A stretch of 64,000 bases of DNA. Source: Hyaloraphidium curvatum. Its lineage: Eukaryota > Monoblepharomycota > Hyaloraphidiomycetes > Hyaloraphidiales > Hyaloraphidiaceae. Every line of letters begins with the position of its first letter. Position 1 is the stretch's first letter. Below, piece by piece: positions 52,964-62,896 of this stretch. The notes below the pieces were generated by a model. It was not told where the DNA came from. It searched no databases and worked only from the letters and a program-made list of their open reading frames with translations. The translations under genes were made by a program, and so were the position numbers. The stretch is taken from contig JAIVFI010000005.1 of assembly GCA_025558095.1 (NCBI GenBank), positions 1 to 64,000 on the forward strand, written 5' to 3'.

Positions 52964-54664
52964 TCATCCCTCGGGCCTCTGCAGCCCCTCGGCCTCGACG
53001 ATCGCCCGCAGCCTCTCCGGCAGCTCCTCGCTGGACGGCCGCTTGGCCGGATCCGAGTCCCAGCACGCCTCGATCAGCCCCCACAGCGCGTCGGGGGTGC
53101 CCTCCTGCCGGGCCGGCCGCTCCCCCGCGGAGAGCGTGTCGAAGATCTGCGCGCAAAGTAAGGCGGGCGGTGAGCCTCCCCCGCATGCGCGACAGCCGGC
53201 CGGGTTCCCACCTCGCTGCTCCTGACCCGATCCACCGTCCCCGCCGCGCGGAACGGCTGCCTGCCCCCCGCGGTCACCTGGTACAGCATCACCCCCCATG
53301 CGTACACGTCCGCGCTCGGCGCCTTGCGGTACGGCGCTCCCGCATTCCCCATCTCGAAGACCTCGGGCGGCTGATACATGGCGGTCGCCCTGCCGTAGCT
53401 GTTTCTCGAGGAGGACCCGCGGAGGGAGCGGAAGCGGGCCATGCCAAAGTCCGTGATCTTTGCGCGGTGCGAAGAGATGAGGACGTTGCTGGGGGTGAGG
53501 TCGCCGTGGATGATGCCGCTGCGGTGGGCGTGGCGCAGGCCGAGGGAGACGTCGTGGAGGAGGTGCAGGCCGCAGGCGAGGAATTCCTTTTTTAGAGAGG
53601 GTGAGGTTCCTCCGGCAGGTCTGTTTGAAGAGGTAGGCGACGAGGTCGCCGCCGTCGGCGATCTCCGAGGCCATCAGGCACGGGTCGAGCGAGAAGGCGA
53701 GCAGCCTGTGGATGTTTTTGTGCTCCAAGGCCGCCCAGATGCGGACCTCGCGGAGGAAAAGCCGCTCCAGCTCGGGCGACTGGTGCTCGATCATGACCTT
53801 GACCGCCGCCGGGGTCCGCGACACGCCGTCGGGGCCCACGAGGTGGCCGCGGTAGACGTACCCGAACCCGCCTTCGCCGAGGAAGGTCGAGTCGTCCCTC
53901 CAGTTGTACACGATCCGGGTGGCGTCGACCTTGAGCCTGTTGAACCCCTGCGCGACGACCTCCTCGAGCAGCACCGCCCGCAGCACCCCGCTGCACGCGT
54001 CTCGGGGGGGCACCCCGCGCGCGTCGGGTTTGTTGACCTCGACGCGGTCCTGGTGGTTCAGCATCAGCCTGACCACGGCCTCGGAGCCGGACGCGCAGGC
54101 GTGCCAGAAGGCCGTGCGGCCTTCATTGTCCGTCGCGTTCAGGTCGACGGGGTGCTCGGGGCTCAGGAGCTCCTGGACGATCTCGAGGAGGTTCAGCCTG
54201 CACGCGTGCATGAGCGCCGTCGTCCCGCCGCGGTCCTTCTTGTTGACCTGGTCCGGCGTGATCCGCTTCGGGTGCTCCAGCAGGATCCGCAGGGTCTCGT
54301 ACTGGTTGTTGATGCACGCCGCCATGAAGGCGTTTGAACCGTCCGCCGCCTCGAGTCCGTAGCCCACGGCGCCTTCGCGGGGAGGCCGCGCGACGAGCTG
54401 CCTCACCACGGCCTCGCGCCCCTCCCTGCAGGCCAGGTCGAACCCCGACTCCCCCGCGGCATTGCGCGCGTCGGCGTCCGCGCCGCGCTCGAGCAGCATC
54501 GCCGCGAGGAACAGCCCGCCGCGGGCGCACGCGGCCGCGAAGCACCGGTCGCCCTGCGCGTCGGGCGCGTCCAGGCGCGATGCGTGGGCCGCGATGAACC
54601 GCCCTACCAAGCGAGGGTCGTCGCTGGCGCAGGCGGCATCGAAGGCGCGCTCGTAGTCCGCCAT
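52964..54664 (-). CDS. Ankyrin-repeat tyrosine-kinase-like (TKL) protein kinase with a frame break
   Basis: ATG at 54664. Residues 1-220 carry about five ankyrin repeats (for example GDRCFAAACARGGLFLAAMLLERGAD and GGTTALMHACRLNLLEIVQELL). The kinase follows: FLGEGGFGYVYRG (glycine loop), AAVKVMI (Lys), LLAFSLDPCLMASEIADGGDL, HGDLTPSN (catalytic loop) and ITDFGMAR. After it come the YQPPEVF segment and DVYAWGVMLYQVTAGGRQPF, and a last exon joined by an intron at about 53147-53211 (IEACWDSDPAKRPSSEEL). Between hinge and catalytic loop the frame moves +1 at TCTAAAAAAGGAATTC (about 53590). Everything else is intact, so this is either a sequencing or assembly indel, a real lesion, or recoding. Confidence 0.75.
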   Translation of the reverse strand: MADYERAFDAACASDDPRLVGRFIAAHASRLDAPDAQGDRCFAAACARGGLFLAAMLLERGADADARNAAGESGFDLACREGREAVVRQLVARPPREGAVGYGLEAADGSNAFMAACINNQYETLRILLEHPKRITPDQVNKKDRGGTTALMHACRLNLLEIVQELLSPEHPVDLNATDNEGRTAFWHACASGSEAVVRLMLNHQDRVEVNKPDARGVPPRDACSGVLRAVLLEEVVAQGFNRLKVDATRIVYNWRDDSTFLGEGGFGYVYRGHLVGPDGVSRTPAAVKVMIEHQSPELERLFLREVRIWAALEHKNIHRLLAFSLDPCLMASEIADGGDLVAYLFKQTCRRNLTLSKKGIPRLRPAPPPRRLPRPAPRPPQRHHPRRPHPQQRPHLFAPRKDHGLWHGPLPLPPRVLLEKQLRQGDRHVSAARGLRDGECGSAVPQGAERGRVRMGGDAVPGDRGGQAAVPRGGDGGSGQEQRGGNPAGCRACGGGSPPALLCAQIFDTLSAGERPARQEGTPDALWGLIEACWDSDPAKRPSSEELPERLRAIVEAEGLQRPEG

Positions 54665-55139
54665 GGCCGCGATTCCTTGTGCGTCGGTGATTCCGCCTCA
54701 GTTCGCGGGATGGCGTTCCAATCAGTTCCGAACTGATTAGAATCCAGGGATGGCAGGTCGCATGACCGAGCAGCCCTGCAATGGGTCTCGGATGGGACCA
54801 AATTCCATCTGAATCCATTGATATCTTCCGCCTAGGCTCGCGGTTGGGAGCTAGGAGCGCCGGCGGCATTGCGCACCATCGTGCCTTGTTGACGGCTGGA
54901 GCGGCGCTCCGCCTCACAGTGCTGAGGAGACGACGCGGGGTCAGCAAACGGCCCTGCGACCGCGCAGGCTCGCCTTAGGAGATCTCATTGTCTCCTCAGA
55001 GCGCCGCTGACGGGATTCGCCGCGGAACCCGCGATTTCCGGCACGCGCCGACGGCACAGCTTGTTGTGCCCATCAGATCTGAGCCCGCGTTTCGACGCCC
55101 GCGGCATTGAATCCCGCCTTTCGGCCCCCGCGGACAACA
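54665..55139. other. Divergent intergenic region
   Basis: 475 bases between the ankyrin-kinase gene (minus) and the membrane-anchored hydrolase (plus). It should hold both promoters. More AT-rich around 54780-54830. No gene seen. Confidence 0.4.
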
Positions 55140-57544
55140 ATGTCGTCGTCGACAAACAAGCGGCCGCCGCCGCCGCCCCCTCCCAAGCCGCCCACGGCGG
55201 GCGGCGGGTCGCCCACTGGAAAGCGGAACCCGCCTCCTCCTCCGCCCGGGCCGAGACCGACCTACGTGCCGATGGACACGATGGCCTCATCGCCGACCTC
55301 GTCCTCTGACGAACCTATCCTGTACCCCGGGGAGGAGCCCGTGGTGACGGCGCCCGCAGTGACGGCACCTCCGGTCACCAAGCGCCCGCCTCCTCCTCCC
55401 CCGCCCGTGGCCAACCCCGTGGTTGCCTCCTCTCCCGCCTCCTACACACCGACGACCGCGTACGGCTCGTACGGCTCCACCGGGACCACCCCCCTGGCCC
55501 CGGCCGCCGACACCGCGCTGGCCTACTCTTCATCCAACGCCTCGCGCACCACCACCGCCTCGACCGCCGCCACTTTGGTCTCCACCGCGGAACCCAAGGA
55601 CCCCTACAAATCCGCGTACATCGACCTCGAGGGCCCCACCGACCCGCTCAGCTCCGGCACGGGCAAGCCCAAGAAGCAGCAAAAGAAGTGGCTCGGCCTG
55701 TACTGGTGGATCTGGCTCATCATCGGCTCCGTGGCGGCGCTGGCGCTGGCGATCGGGATTGCCGTGGCCGTGGTGAACAGCAAGAACGCACAGCAGTCGG
55801 CTGCGGCCGGCGTCGGGAGCGGGGCGGGGGCGACGACAGGGATCGTGCAAGCGACCACGGATGCGGCGGCGTCGAGCAGCGCCGTCGCAGCGACGACCAC
55901 CCGCGCGACGAGCGCAGCGTCGCCCGTGGCAACCTCGCCGGCGGTGAGCTCGGCGGCGGCGACTTCGGCGGCCCCCTCGCGGACCACGGCCCTGGCGACC
56001 ACCCCGCTCGCCGTCACCTCCGCCTCGCGCACCGCGCTGGGAACCACCTCGGCCCTCGCGACCGGCACCACCTCGGCCCTCGCGACCGGCACCACCTCGG
56101 CCCTCGCTACCGGCACCCGCGCTCTTGCCCCCCCGACCATCGCCACCGTGACCCCGACGGACTTTGTCGCACCCCTCGTGCTGGGACCGCGTGCGTTCCC
56201 CACGGCGAGGGCCGTCGCGGACGACGGGACCAAGTGGACCGTGGAGGTCGGGGAGTACGGCCTCGTTCCGAACAACTTCGGGGAGCTGGACGACTTTTTG
56301 CACACCGTGCCGGATTCCTTCGTGGGTTGCTGGAACGTGCCGGTGTTTTGCATTCTCTGACCCGCATGCAGACCCCCGCGCTTCCCTCGAGCAACCCCCA
56401 ACCCGGCCAATCCCACTTCTTCATCTACTCCGAGTCCTCCAACCACCGCTCCGTCGGCACCGGCCCCTTCCCCGAGAACCAGACCCTGTTCGCGCCCTCG
56501 CGCCCCGGGGGCTGGTCGCAGATCATCTTCGGCGGGCGGAACGAGAGCTCGCCGCTGCCGACCAACGGGGGCGCGTGGCTGATGGCCGTCGCGAGGCATC
56601 CAATCAAGGGGGGTTCGAACCTGGTCGGATTCTACCACGCGCAGGGTTCGTCTTCCCCGTTACGGGTCGCAGGCGCCCGCTCACCGTTCCCGTTCGGCAG
56701 ACCACATCTTCGGGGACCCGGCCAGGGGCAACGCGACCATCACCGACGCCGCCGGCGAGGCGTGGAAGTTCGTCGGCGTGGCGTATTCCCCCGACGACGG
56801 CGTCACCTGGACCGACGGCGGCATCATCCTCTCCTCGGTCGTCCCCAAGCCTTCCGTGCCCACCTGGGGAGGATTGGGAGACTTTGGCGCCGTTTGGGAT
56901 TGGAGGGCGCAGCACTGGAAGATCTACTTCAAGGAACAGCAGAAGATCGGCGTCGCGATTTCGACGGACCCGGATGCCCGCAACGGGACGTGGTACAAGT
57001 GGCGCTGGATGGGTTCCAACCTCGCCGAGCCCGACGTCTCGGACTGGCCGCTGGGGCAGAAGGAACCCCCGGGCCCCGAATGGAACAGCCCCGGCCTCGG
57101 CGGGGTGTACACGGGCCTTCCGGGGATGACCGACGTGCCCGGTGCCAACCCCGGCTGCCACTGGAACACCTACCTCGAGTCGTGGGTGTGCATATGGAAC
57201 AGCTGGGACACGACGGAGCCGGGGATCGTGCCGCGGTCGCTGTACATCGCGTCGTCGCTGGACGGGCTGCACTGGTCCGAGCCCAGGCTGCTGGTGGGGC
57301 CCAAGTGCCCGACGAGCAAGGCGTGGCATGCGACGGTGATCAGCGAGGAGGGGGGCAGCGAGTTCGCGGGGAAGAGGGCGAGGCTGTACCACTCGGATTG
57401 CTGTGAGTTGCCGGTCGGGTGCGGTGGCTTCGCCGGTGCTGACTTGGTTTTCGATCAGGGGTCGCCGATACCGGGGTCGGCCGCTTCAGGGACGGCCGCG
57501 AGTGGGTGGCCAGGGATATCGAGTTCACTAGGACGGACGAGTAG
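55140..57544 (+). CDS. Type II membrane-anchored extracellular hydrolase candidate (beta-propeller glycosidase-like)
   Basis: Exons 55140-56321, 56372-56645, 56701-57402, 57459-57544; 747 aa, all phases close. The N-terminal cytoplasmic part is poly-proline-rich (KRPPPPPPPKPP), followed by one TM (WWIWLIIGSVAALALAIGIAVAVV) at about residues 190-215. A Ser/Thr/Ala stalk includes a triplicated TTSALATG. The C-terminal 350 residues form a compact domain with beta-propeller-like phrases: FFIYSESSNHRSVG, GVAYSPDDGVTWTDGG, RSLYIASSLDGLHWSEPRLL and RDIEFTRTDE. The repeated S.DG..W blades resemble GH43/GH32/sialidase-type propellers, but no family motif is certain. Probably a wall-facing enzyme anchored in the plasma membrane. 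Confidence 0.65.
56043..56114. repeat. 24-bp tandem repeat, three copies, in the hydrolase stalk
   Basis: Unit ACCACCTCGGCCCTCGCG followed by ACCGGC, starting at 56043, 56067 and 56091; the third copy has one change (GCT for GCG). It encodes TTSALATG three times in the Ser/Thr stalk. Confidence 0.9.
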
Positions 57545-57760
57545 GCGGCCGCCGGGACGCGGTCGGGCTGTTTATCGCTAGTGTATGCCGTGCTGTTGGA
57601 ATGCGTGATTGGCTATGAAGCTTCGAGAGCGATGGAGTCTTTGGGTGGTGTGGACAACAGCGGCTGGCGCGGACCATCGCGGGCGACAGTTTGCCCCGCC
57701 GAACAACTGCTCGGAGCGTCTCGAGCAGCGAATCGCGCCCTCCGACGCGCGTTTCCCGCC

Positions 57761-60376
57761 ATGGACGGTCTCATGAGCAACGTTCCCTCGCTGCTCGGCG
57801 GCATCCTGACCTCCCGGGCGGCCACACTCGGGGTCGGCGGCCTCCTCGGTGCAGCATACATCGACGCCCGGCTCGGCATCTCGCAGGATGTTCGGACCGT
57901 CGTGCGCGGCGCCAAGGTCGCCAAGATGCTCGAGGCCATCGCCAAGTCGGGCCGGTGGAACCCGTCGTACCGCTGGTCCGAGTCGGTCGCGCAGTGGCCA
58001 GACCGCCCCGCCTTCCGGACGCCGGCGATCGAGGAGGGCGACCCGGGAAGGACGTGGACCTACGCCGAGGCGGACGCCGCCATCGACAAGTACGCAAAAT
58101 ACCTTAAGGAGGAGGTCGGGGTCAAGTTCGGGGACCGCGTCGGACTCGTGTTCGAGGTGGGACTCCCGGCGCGGTCTGCCGAGTGTCTCCCCAACGGTTG
58201 CCCCGCAGAACACGGTCCAGTACCTCATGCTGCTGCTAGCCATTCAGAAGCTCGGCGCGATCCACGCGCCTCAGGTGCGCTTGCCGTCGTGGACTGGGCT
58301 GGACCGGAAACTGACCCGACTCCGGATCACGCGAACTTGACCTTCTGCCACATCAACGCGACTTCCGTCGCCCAGAACTTCTCCCTTCGCGGCAACGGCT
58401 TCATCCACTGCGTCTCGATCGTCTCGGCCTCGGCCGTCATCTTTGAGGACAAGTTCTCGGTGATCTTCGACGACGAGGTCGTCTCTGCGCTCAAAAGCAA
58501 GAATGTCCGGCTCTACTGCTTCGACTTTAGCGGCGGGCGGAGCAAGGTCGGCGTGCCGGTGGACGGCACGTTCAGCGAAGCGGAGCTCGAGCGGCGCTAC
58601 CCCGGCCGCGTGGAACCACCGAACGAGGAGGAGGGCAGGAAGCTCACGCAGGCGGACAGCACGTGCCAGATCCTGTACACTTCAGGGACCACGGGGCTGC
58701 CCAGCGGGTGTTGCAGCTCTCATGTGCGATGGTTCTGGCGCCCTGACGGAGCTCCGCTTCCCAGAGGGTGCCAGGCACCAGGCTTTCTACCTCGACCGGA
58801 TCTGCTACTCGTTCGCCGAGATTTTCCAATGCTTCAACACCCCGGAGGAAGTCACCATCTGCGTGCTGCCGCTGGTTGGTCGCTCGCTTGTGCCGCACAG
58901 TGGCGGGCTCCGGCTGACGTCCCGCCAGTACCACGCCCAGGGGCTCGGGTCGTTCTACAACACCATGACCCACGGCGGCTGCTTCATCGTACGTATCCTT
59001 CCCGGGTGTTGAGAGGACGATCTGGCTCACACTACTTCGTCGAAAGCCGGTTCGCAAGTTCTCGGCCCGCCGCTTCTGGTCCGACTGCGTCCGCCTGGAC
59101 GTCACCGCGTTCATATACCTCGGTAGGGACCCACGGCAGCCGGTGTTTCGGCTGCACCTCACCGTCACGTACCCGCAGGCGAGATCATCCGCTACCTCAT
59201 GGCCGTGCCCCCTTCCCCCGAGGAGAAGCGGCACAAGGTCCGCCGCATCGTCGGCGCCGGCATCCGCGGAGACATCTTCGCGCAGGTCAAGGAGCGTTTC
59301 AACCTGGACCGCATCTCCGAGTTCTACGCGGCCTCGGACGGCACCGCCTTCACGGGATTTACGTGGTGGGGCGGGCAGGACGGCGTCGGTGCCGTGGGTC
59401 AGAGCGGCTGGCTGGTTGAGAAGCTAGGGGCGACGCCAGTGATCGTCAAGTACGATCCGATCAAGGAGGAGCTGGTGAGGGATCCGGCGACGGGGCTGTG
59501 CATCAAGTGCAAGAGGGGCGAGATCGGGGAGGTCATCGGACAGTGTTAGTCACTACCGAGGGCGTCCGCTCACGTTCCTCGGTGACTTCTTGTTCGATTG
59601 CGATTGCAGACGATCCTTCGCTCCCCGGGCAACCGCACTACTGGGCGAATCCCGAGGCGGTGGAGAAGAAGGTGTGACAGTCTGTTCGTTGGCCTTCGCT
59701 GGCCTGACGCGCAATGCTCTTCCAGATCTACCGCGACGTGCTCAAGAAGGGCGACATGTGGTGGCGATCCGGTGACCTGATGATGCAGGACGAGAACGGG
59801 TATTACTACGTGGGTCCTCCCGCCTTCCGCCGTCCCCAGCGCTTTGCTGACTTCATGACGCTTGATGGCAGTTCATGGACCGGATCGGCGACACCTTCCG
59901 CTGGCGCGGCGAGAACGTCAGCACGTTCGAGGTCGGCAACGCCATGACCGAGTTCCAGCCGCTGCAGGAGGCCAACGTCTACGGGGTCAAGGTTCCTGGC
60001 GCCGAGGACGGGCGCGCGGGGATGGCCATGGTCACCCTGCGCGACGAGTACAAGGGCGCCGACGTGGAGGCGCTGATGCGCGAGCTTGGGAGGCACACGG
60101 CGAAGAAGCTGCCGCGGTACGCGGTGCCGATCTTCATCCGGCTGGCGGACGAGATGGAGATCACAGGTCGGCGTGGTCGTCCTTTGCCGCGGGCTTGGCT
60201 TTACCGAGACTCCCTCAGGAACCTTCAAGCACCGCAAGGTCGAGTACCAGAAGGAGGGCATGGACCCCTCAGTCATCAAGGAGCGGCTTTTTTGGATGCC
60301 GCCGGGCAGGGACGAGTACGTGCCGTTCGGCAAAACGGAGTACGCCTCGCTTTCGAGCCTCAAGGGCAAGTTGTAA
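57761..60376 (+). CDS. FAT1/FATP-like very-long-chain acyl-CoA synthetase / fatty acid transporter
   Basis: ATG at 57761; about ten exons separated by short introns. Order: a hydrophobic N terminus (GGILTSRAATLGVGGLLGAAYI), YRWSESVAQWPDRPAF, GRTWTYAEADAAIDKYAKYL, then IQKLGAIHAP spliced to NFSLRGNGFIHC and the AMP-binding motif ILYTSGTTGLPS. VLPL spliced to YHAQGLGSFYNTMTHGG is the usual PLYH..G motif. EIIRYLM, FYAASDGTAFTGF, IYRDVLKKGDMWWRSGDLM (adenylation A8-like) and FMDRIGDTFRWRGENVSTFEV complete the FATP signature, ending SSLKGKL at 60376. It would activate and import very-long-chain fatty acids at ER, peroxisome or plasma membrane. The conserved Lys after SGTTGLP is not seen (Ser-Glu at the junction). 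Confidence 0.85.
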
Positions 60377-60534
60377 CGCGCTCGCGAACCAATTGTGTAT
60401 CGCATTGGCTTATGGATACATTTGACTCCCCGCCGGTCAAGATCCATCTTCTTCGTTTATCGCACGGTGACGCAGGTGGCGCGGCAACCACGGGGAAAAC
60501 TCCGGCTGCCTCCCATCGCTTGCCACAAACAAAC

Positions 60535-61596
60535 ATGTCCACCGGGAAACGGCTCTCGAAGCGCACGCAGTCCATTGAAGGCAGAGTGGCCTTGGTCACG
60601 GGCGGTGCCAGCGGGTGGGAGTCGCCGGAATGCGTCGCGAGAAGCTCGAAAGACTGACCCGTCTCGCTCCGCCGTCCGGGGTGTTTCAACGCGTCTAGCA
60701 TCGGCCGCGCGGTCTGCCACGTTCTCTCTGACTACGGAGCCAAGATTGCAGTCGTCGACTTGGGCCAGGAACGGTGCGACGTGGTCGTCAAGGAAATCAA
60801 CGACTGCCACGGAGCCGGACGCGCCAGAGGCTGGCACTGCGACGTGCGCAGCACGGCCGAAGTGCAGAAAGTCACGGACGAGGTCGCCTCCGCCTTTTCC
60901 CGCATCGATTTCCTGATCAACTGCGCGGGCATCGGCGGACAGCGTGCCAGTCTCGAAAAGAGCTCGCTGGACGAATTCCTCAAGTCGCTCGAAGTCACCG
61001 TGGACGTAAACCTGACTGGCACGTGCCGTTTCATCGCGACTTGCACGCCGTACCTCGTCAAGGCCGCTGCCGAGAGGCCCGAGGGCGTCGGACCGGCTCC
61101 GGATGGCACGTCTCGGATCATCAATATCGCCTCTGTTGCCGGTCTCTTCACGACGGGCGGATACGGCTACGATGCCAGCAAGCACGCCGTCGTCGGAATC
61201 ACCAAGACCGCATGCGCCGAGCTCGGCCCGAAGGGCATCACGACAAACTGCATCTGCCCGGGCCTGGTCAAGACGGGAATGACGGCCGGCGCCCACGACC
61301 TGTTTGACGACATGGGCAAGCTGACCCCGGCCATGCGTGCTGCGGATCCCGAGGACATTGCCCAGGTTATCTACCACCTGTGCACTCCGGCTAGCGGGTT
61401 CGTCAACGGCGTGAGTTGGAGTGCCTCCCGCGTTCTGCTTCGGCTGATCGAAGTGGCGCAACAGGAATGGATCTGCGTCGACGGAGGGTGGACCAAGATC
61501 TTTGCGGCGAACTGGCCCTATGTCAATATCAACGGGACGTGGGAGGAGAGAGGAGCCTCGTTCGTCAACCGCGGAGGTGCTACCGGTTCGTCTTGA
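60535..61596 (+). CDS. Short-chain dehydrogenase/reductase (SDR)
   Basis: ATG at 60535. Exon 1 ends in TGGASG; after an intron of about 90 nt (donor GTGGGA, acceptor GTCTAG) exon 2 continues with IGRAVCHVLSDYGAK, completing the TGxxxGIG cofactor site. Then CDVRS, NCAGIGG (NNAG-like), INIASVAGLF with the catalytic Ser region, YDASKHAVVG (YxxxK), and CPGLVKTGM. A second intron (donor GTGAGT, acceptor GCAACAG) joins FVNG to EWICVDGGW. C terminus ends GATGSS at 61596. About 300 residues. Classical NAD(P)-dependent oxidoreductase; substrate unknown. Confidence 0.85.
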
Positions 61597-61599
61597 GCT

Positions 61600-61740
61600 C
61601 GGCAAGGCGGAGTACGGCCGACACCGGCCGCCTGGGCACGGCCACGAGCGCCGCTCGCGAGCCTCAAGGGCAAGTTGTGACGCTTACCCGATCGAACCGT
61701 GTATCGTACTGCTCATGACTACATCCGTGACCTCGTAAGA
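61600..61740 (+). pseudogene. Remnant of the acyl-CoA synthetase 3' end
   Basis: This stretch repeats the end of the gene at 57761-60376. GAGCCTCAAGGGCAAGTTGT (encoding SLKGKL and stop) occurs at about 60355 and again at about 61661. The flanks also match: the sequence coding for FGKTEYAS upstream, and GTGTATCG plus ATGACTACAT-like sequence downstream. Only the last 16 or so codons and some 3' UTR survive. Confidence 0.75.
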
Positions 61741-61765
61741 GCCTTGGCTGAAGACCGCGTCCTCG

Positions 61766-62803
61766 CTAGGCCGCCTCCGCGGGCCTGCCCTTCCTCGCCT
61801 CCGCCAACTTTCGGCAGATCTCCTTGTGCTCCGGCCAATCCCGCTTCTGGCATTCTTTCGAGCAGTACCTCGCCATGCGGCACGCAGAGCACCGCATCAG
61901 GCCTTCCTTCTCGTCGGCAGCCGCGACCTTGCACCGCCAGCACTCGCCGGGCTTCTCCGTGCGCCCTCGCATCGAATTGGTTCGGGCAATCGCGGCTCGT
62001 ATACGGGCCTCAGCTCCGCAAGGCTCGATCATCGGGTCTCCGCAGATCGGATACAGCTCCGCCGTGAGCATGGCAACGGAAATGTCAGCGTCCTCGAAGT
62101 TCGTAGCTGCACTGCCGCTACCGGCTCGGATGCCGATGCCTCCTGCGTAGACGAACTCCTTGGCAATCTTGGAGCAGGCGAAGCATTTGAAGGATCCGGC
62201 GCGGAAGAAGCGATCGACGGCGACGAACATGTCCGGATCGGCCAACTGCGTGAGGATCTCCAAGTGCACGGGCGGCTGCAGCGCCATGGCGCTGACCATG
62301 ACCGGGACGTAGGAGATTTCGTTTGAAGGTATCACGGTGATTTGGAGGGGCATCTCCTGCTTCTCCATGGCCTTGCCGGTCGCTTCCGGCCCGAGTTTCA
62401 AGCTCATGTTGGCAGCAATCTTCGTCTGCTTCACTGCCGTCTCCAGGCACTCTTCTCTTTCCTGGCAGTAAGGATGCGAGACAACTTGGAGAAAGAACTG
62501 GTCGGTCTTCCCGCGGCCGGTCGGATCGCCGAGTCCCATAGCGATGATGTCCGCCGAAAAGGCGGTAGGCCTGCGGCAGCCCGCGCGGCAGCACAACGCC
62601 TTCCCCGTATTGGCGACTGATTTCTTCCAAGCCTCCACTTCGGGCAGGTAGTCGAAGAGCCTCCCCTTCCCCGTCGACCCGGCTTCGTGGGCGGCTGCGG
62701 CGGCAGCCCTGGGCACCCGGAAGAGGCGCTCCGCGACCGTGGGAGCCCCGGAGCCATCGGGAGAGTTGCCGGCGACGATGACGCGGGCCAGGAGGTCCTC
62801 CAT
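61766..62803 (-). CDS. MYND zinc-finger protein
   Basis: ATG at 62803, single exon, 345 aa. N-terminal 270 residues have scattered Cys pairs (CCRAGC, CFACSK) but no domain I recognise. The C terminus is a complete MYND finger: CWRCKVAAADEKEGLMRCSAC, then ARYCSKECQKRDWPEHKEIC, with the C-x2-C...C-x2-C...C-x3-C...H-x3-C spacing. MYND fingers mediate protein-protein contact and often occur in regulators. The frame stays open upstream of the ATG but lacks another ATG. Divergent from the GST gene with 93 bases between starts. Confidence 0.8.
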   Translation of the reverse strand: MEDLLARVIVAGNSPDGSGAPTVAERLFRVPRAAAAAAHEAGSTGKGRLFDYLPEVEAWKKSVANTGKALCCRAGCRRPTAFSADIIAMGLGDPTGRGKTDQFFLQVVSHPYCQEREECLETAVKQTKIAANMSLKLGPEATGKAMEKQEMPLQITVIPSNEISYVPVMVSAMALQPPVHLEILTQLADPDMFVAVDRFFRAGSFKCFACSKIAKEFVYAGGIGIRAGSGSAATNFEDADISVAMLTAELYPICGDPMIEPCGAEARIRAAIARTNSMRGRTEKPGECWRCKVAAADEKEGLMRCSACRMARYCSKECQKRDWPEHKEICRKLAEARKGRPAEAA

Positions 62804-62896
62804 TGGGCAAGTTGGACCGCCACGTCGTCGCACGAAAGCCTTTTGGATATGGCGCGCGGCCGGCTGCGTCGATCCGCGGGAGTTGAGCCGCACCTT

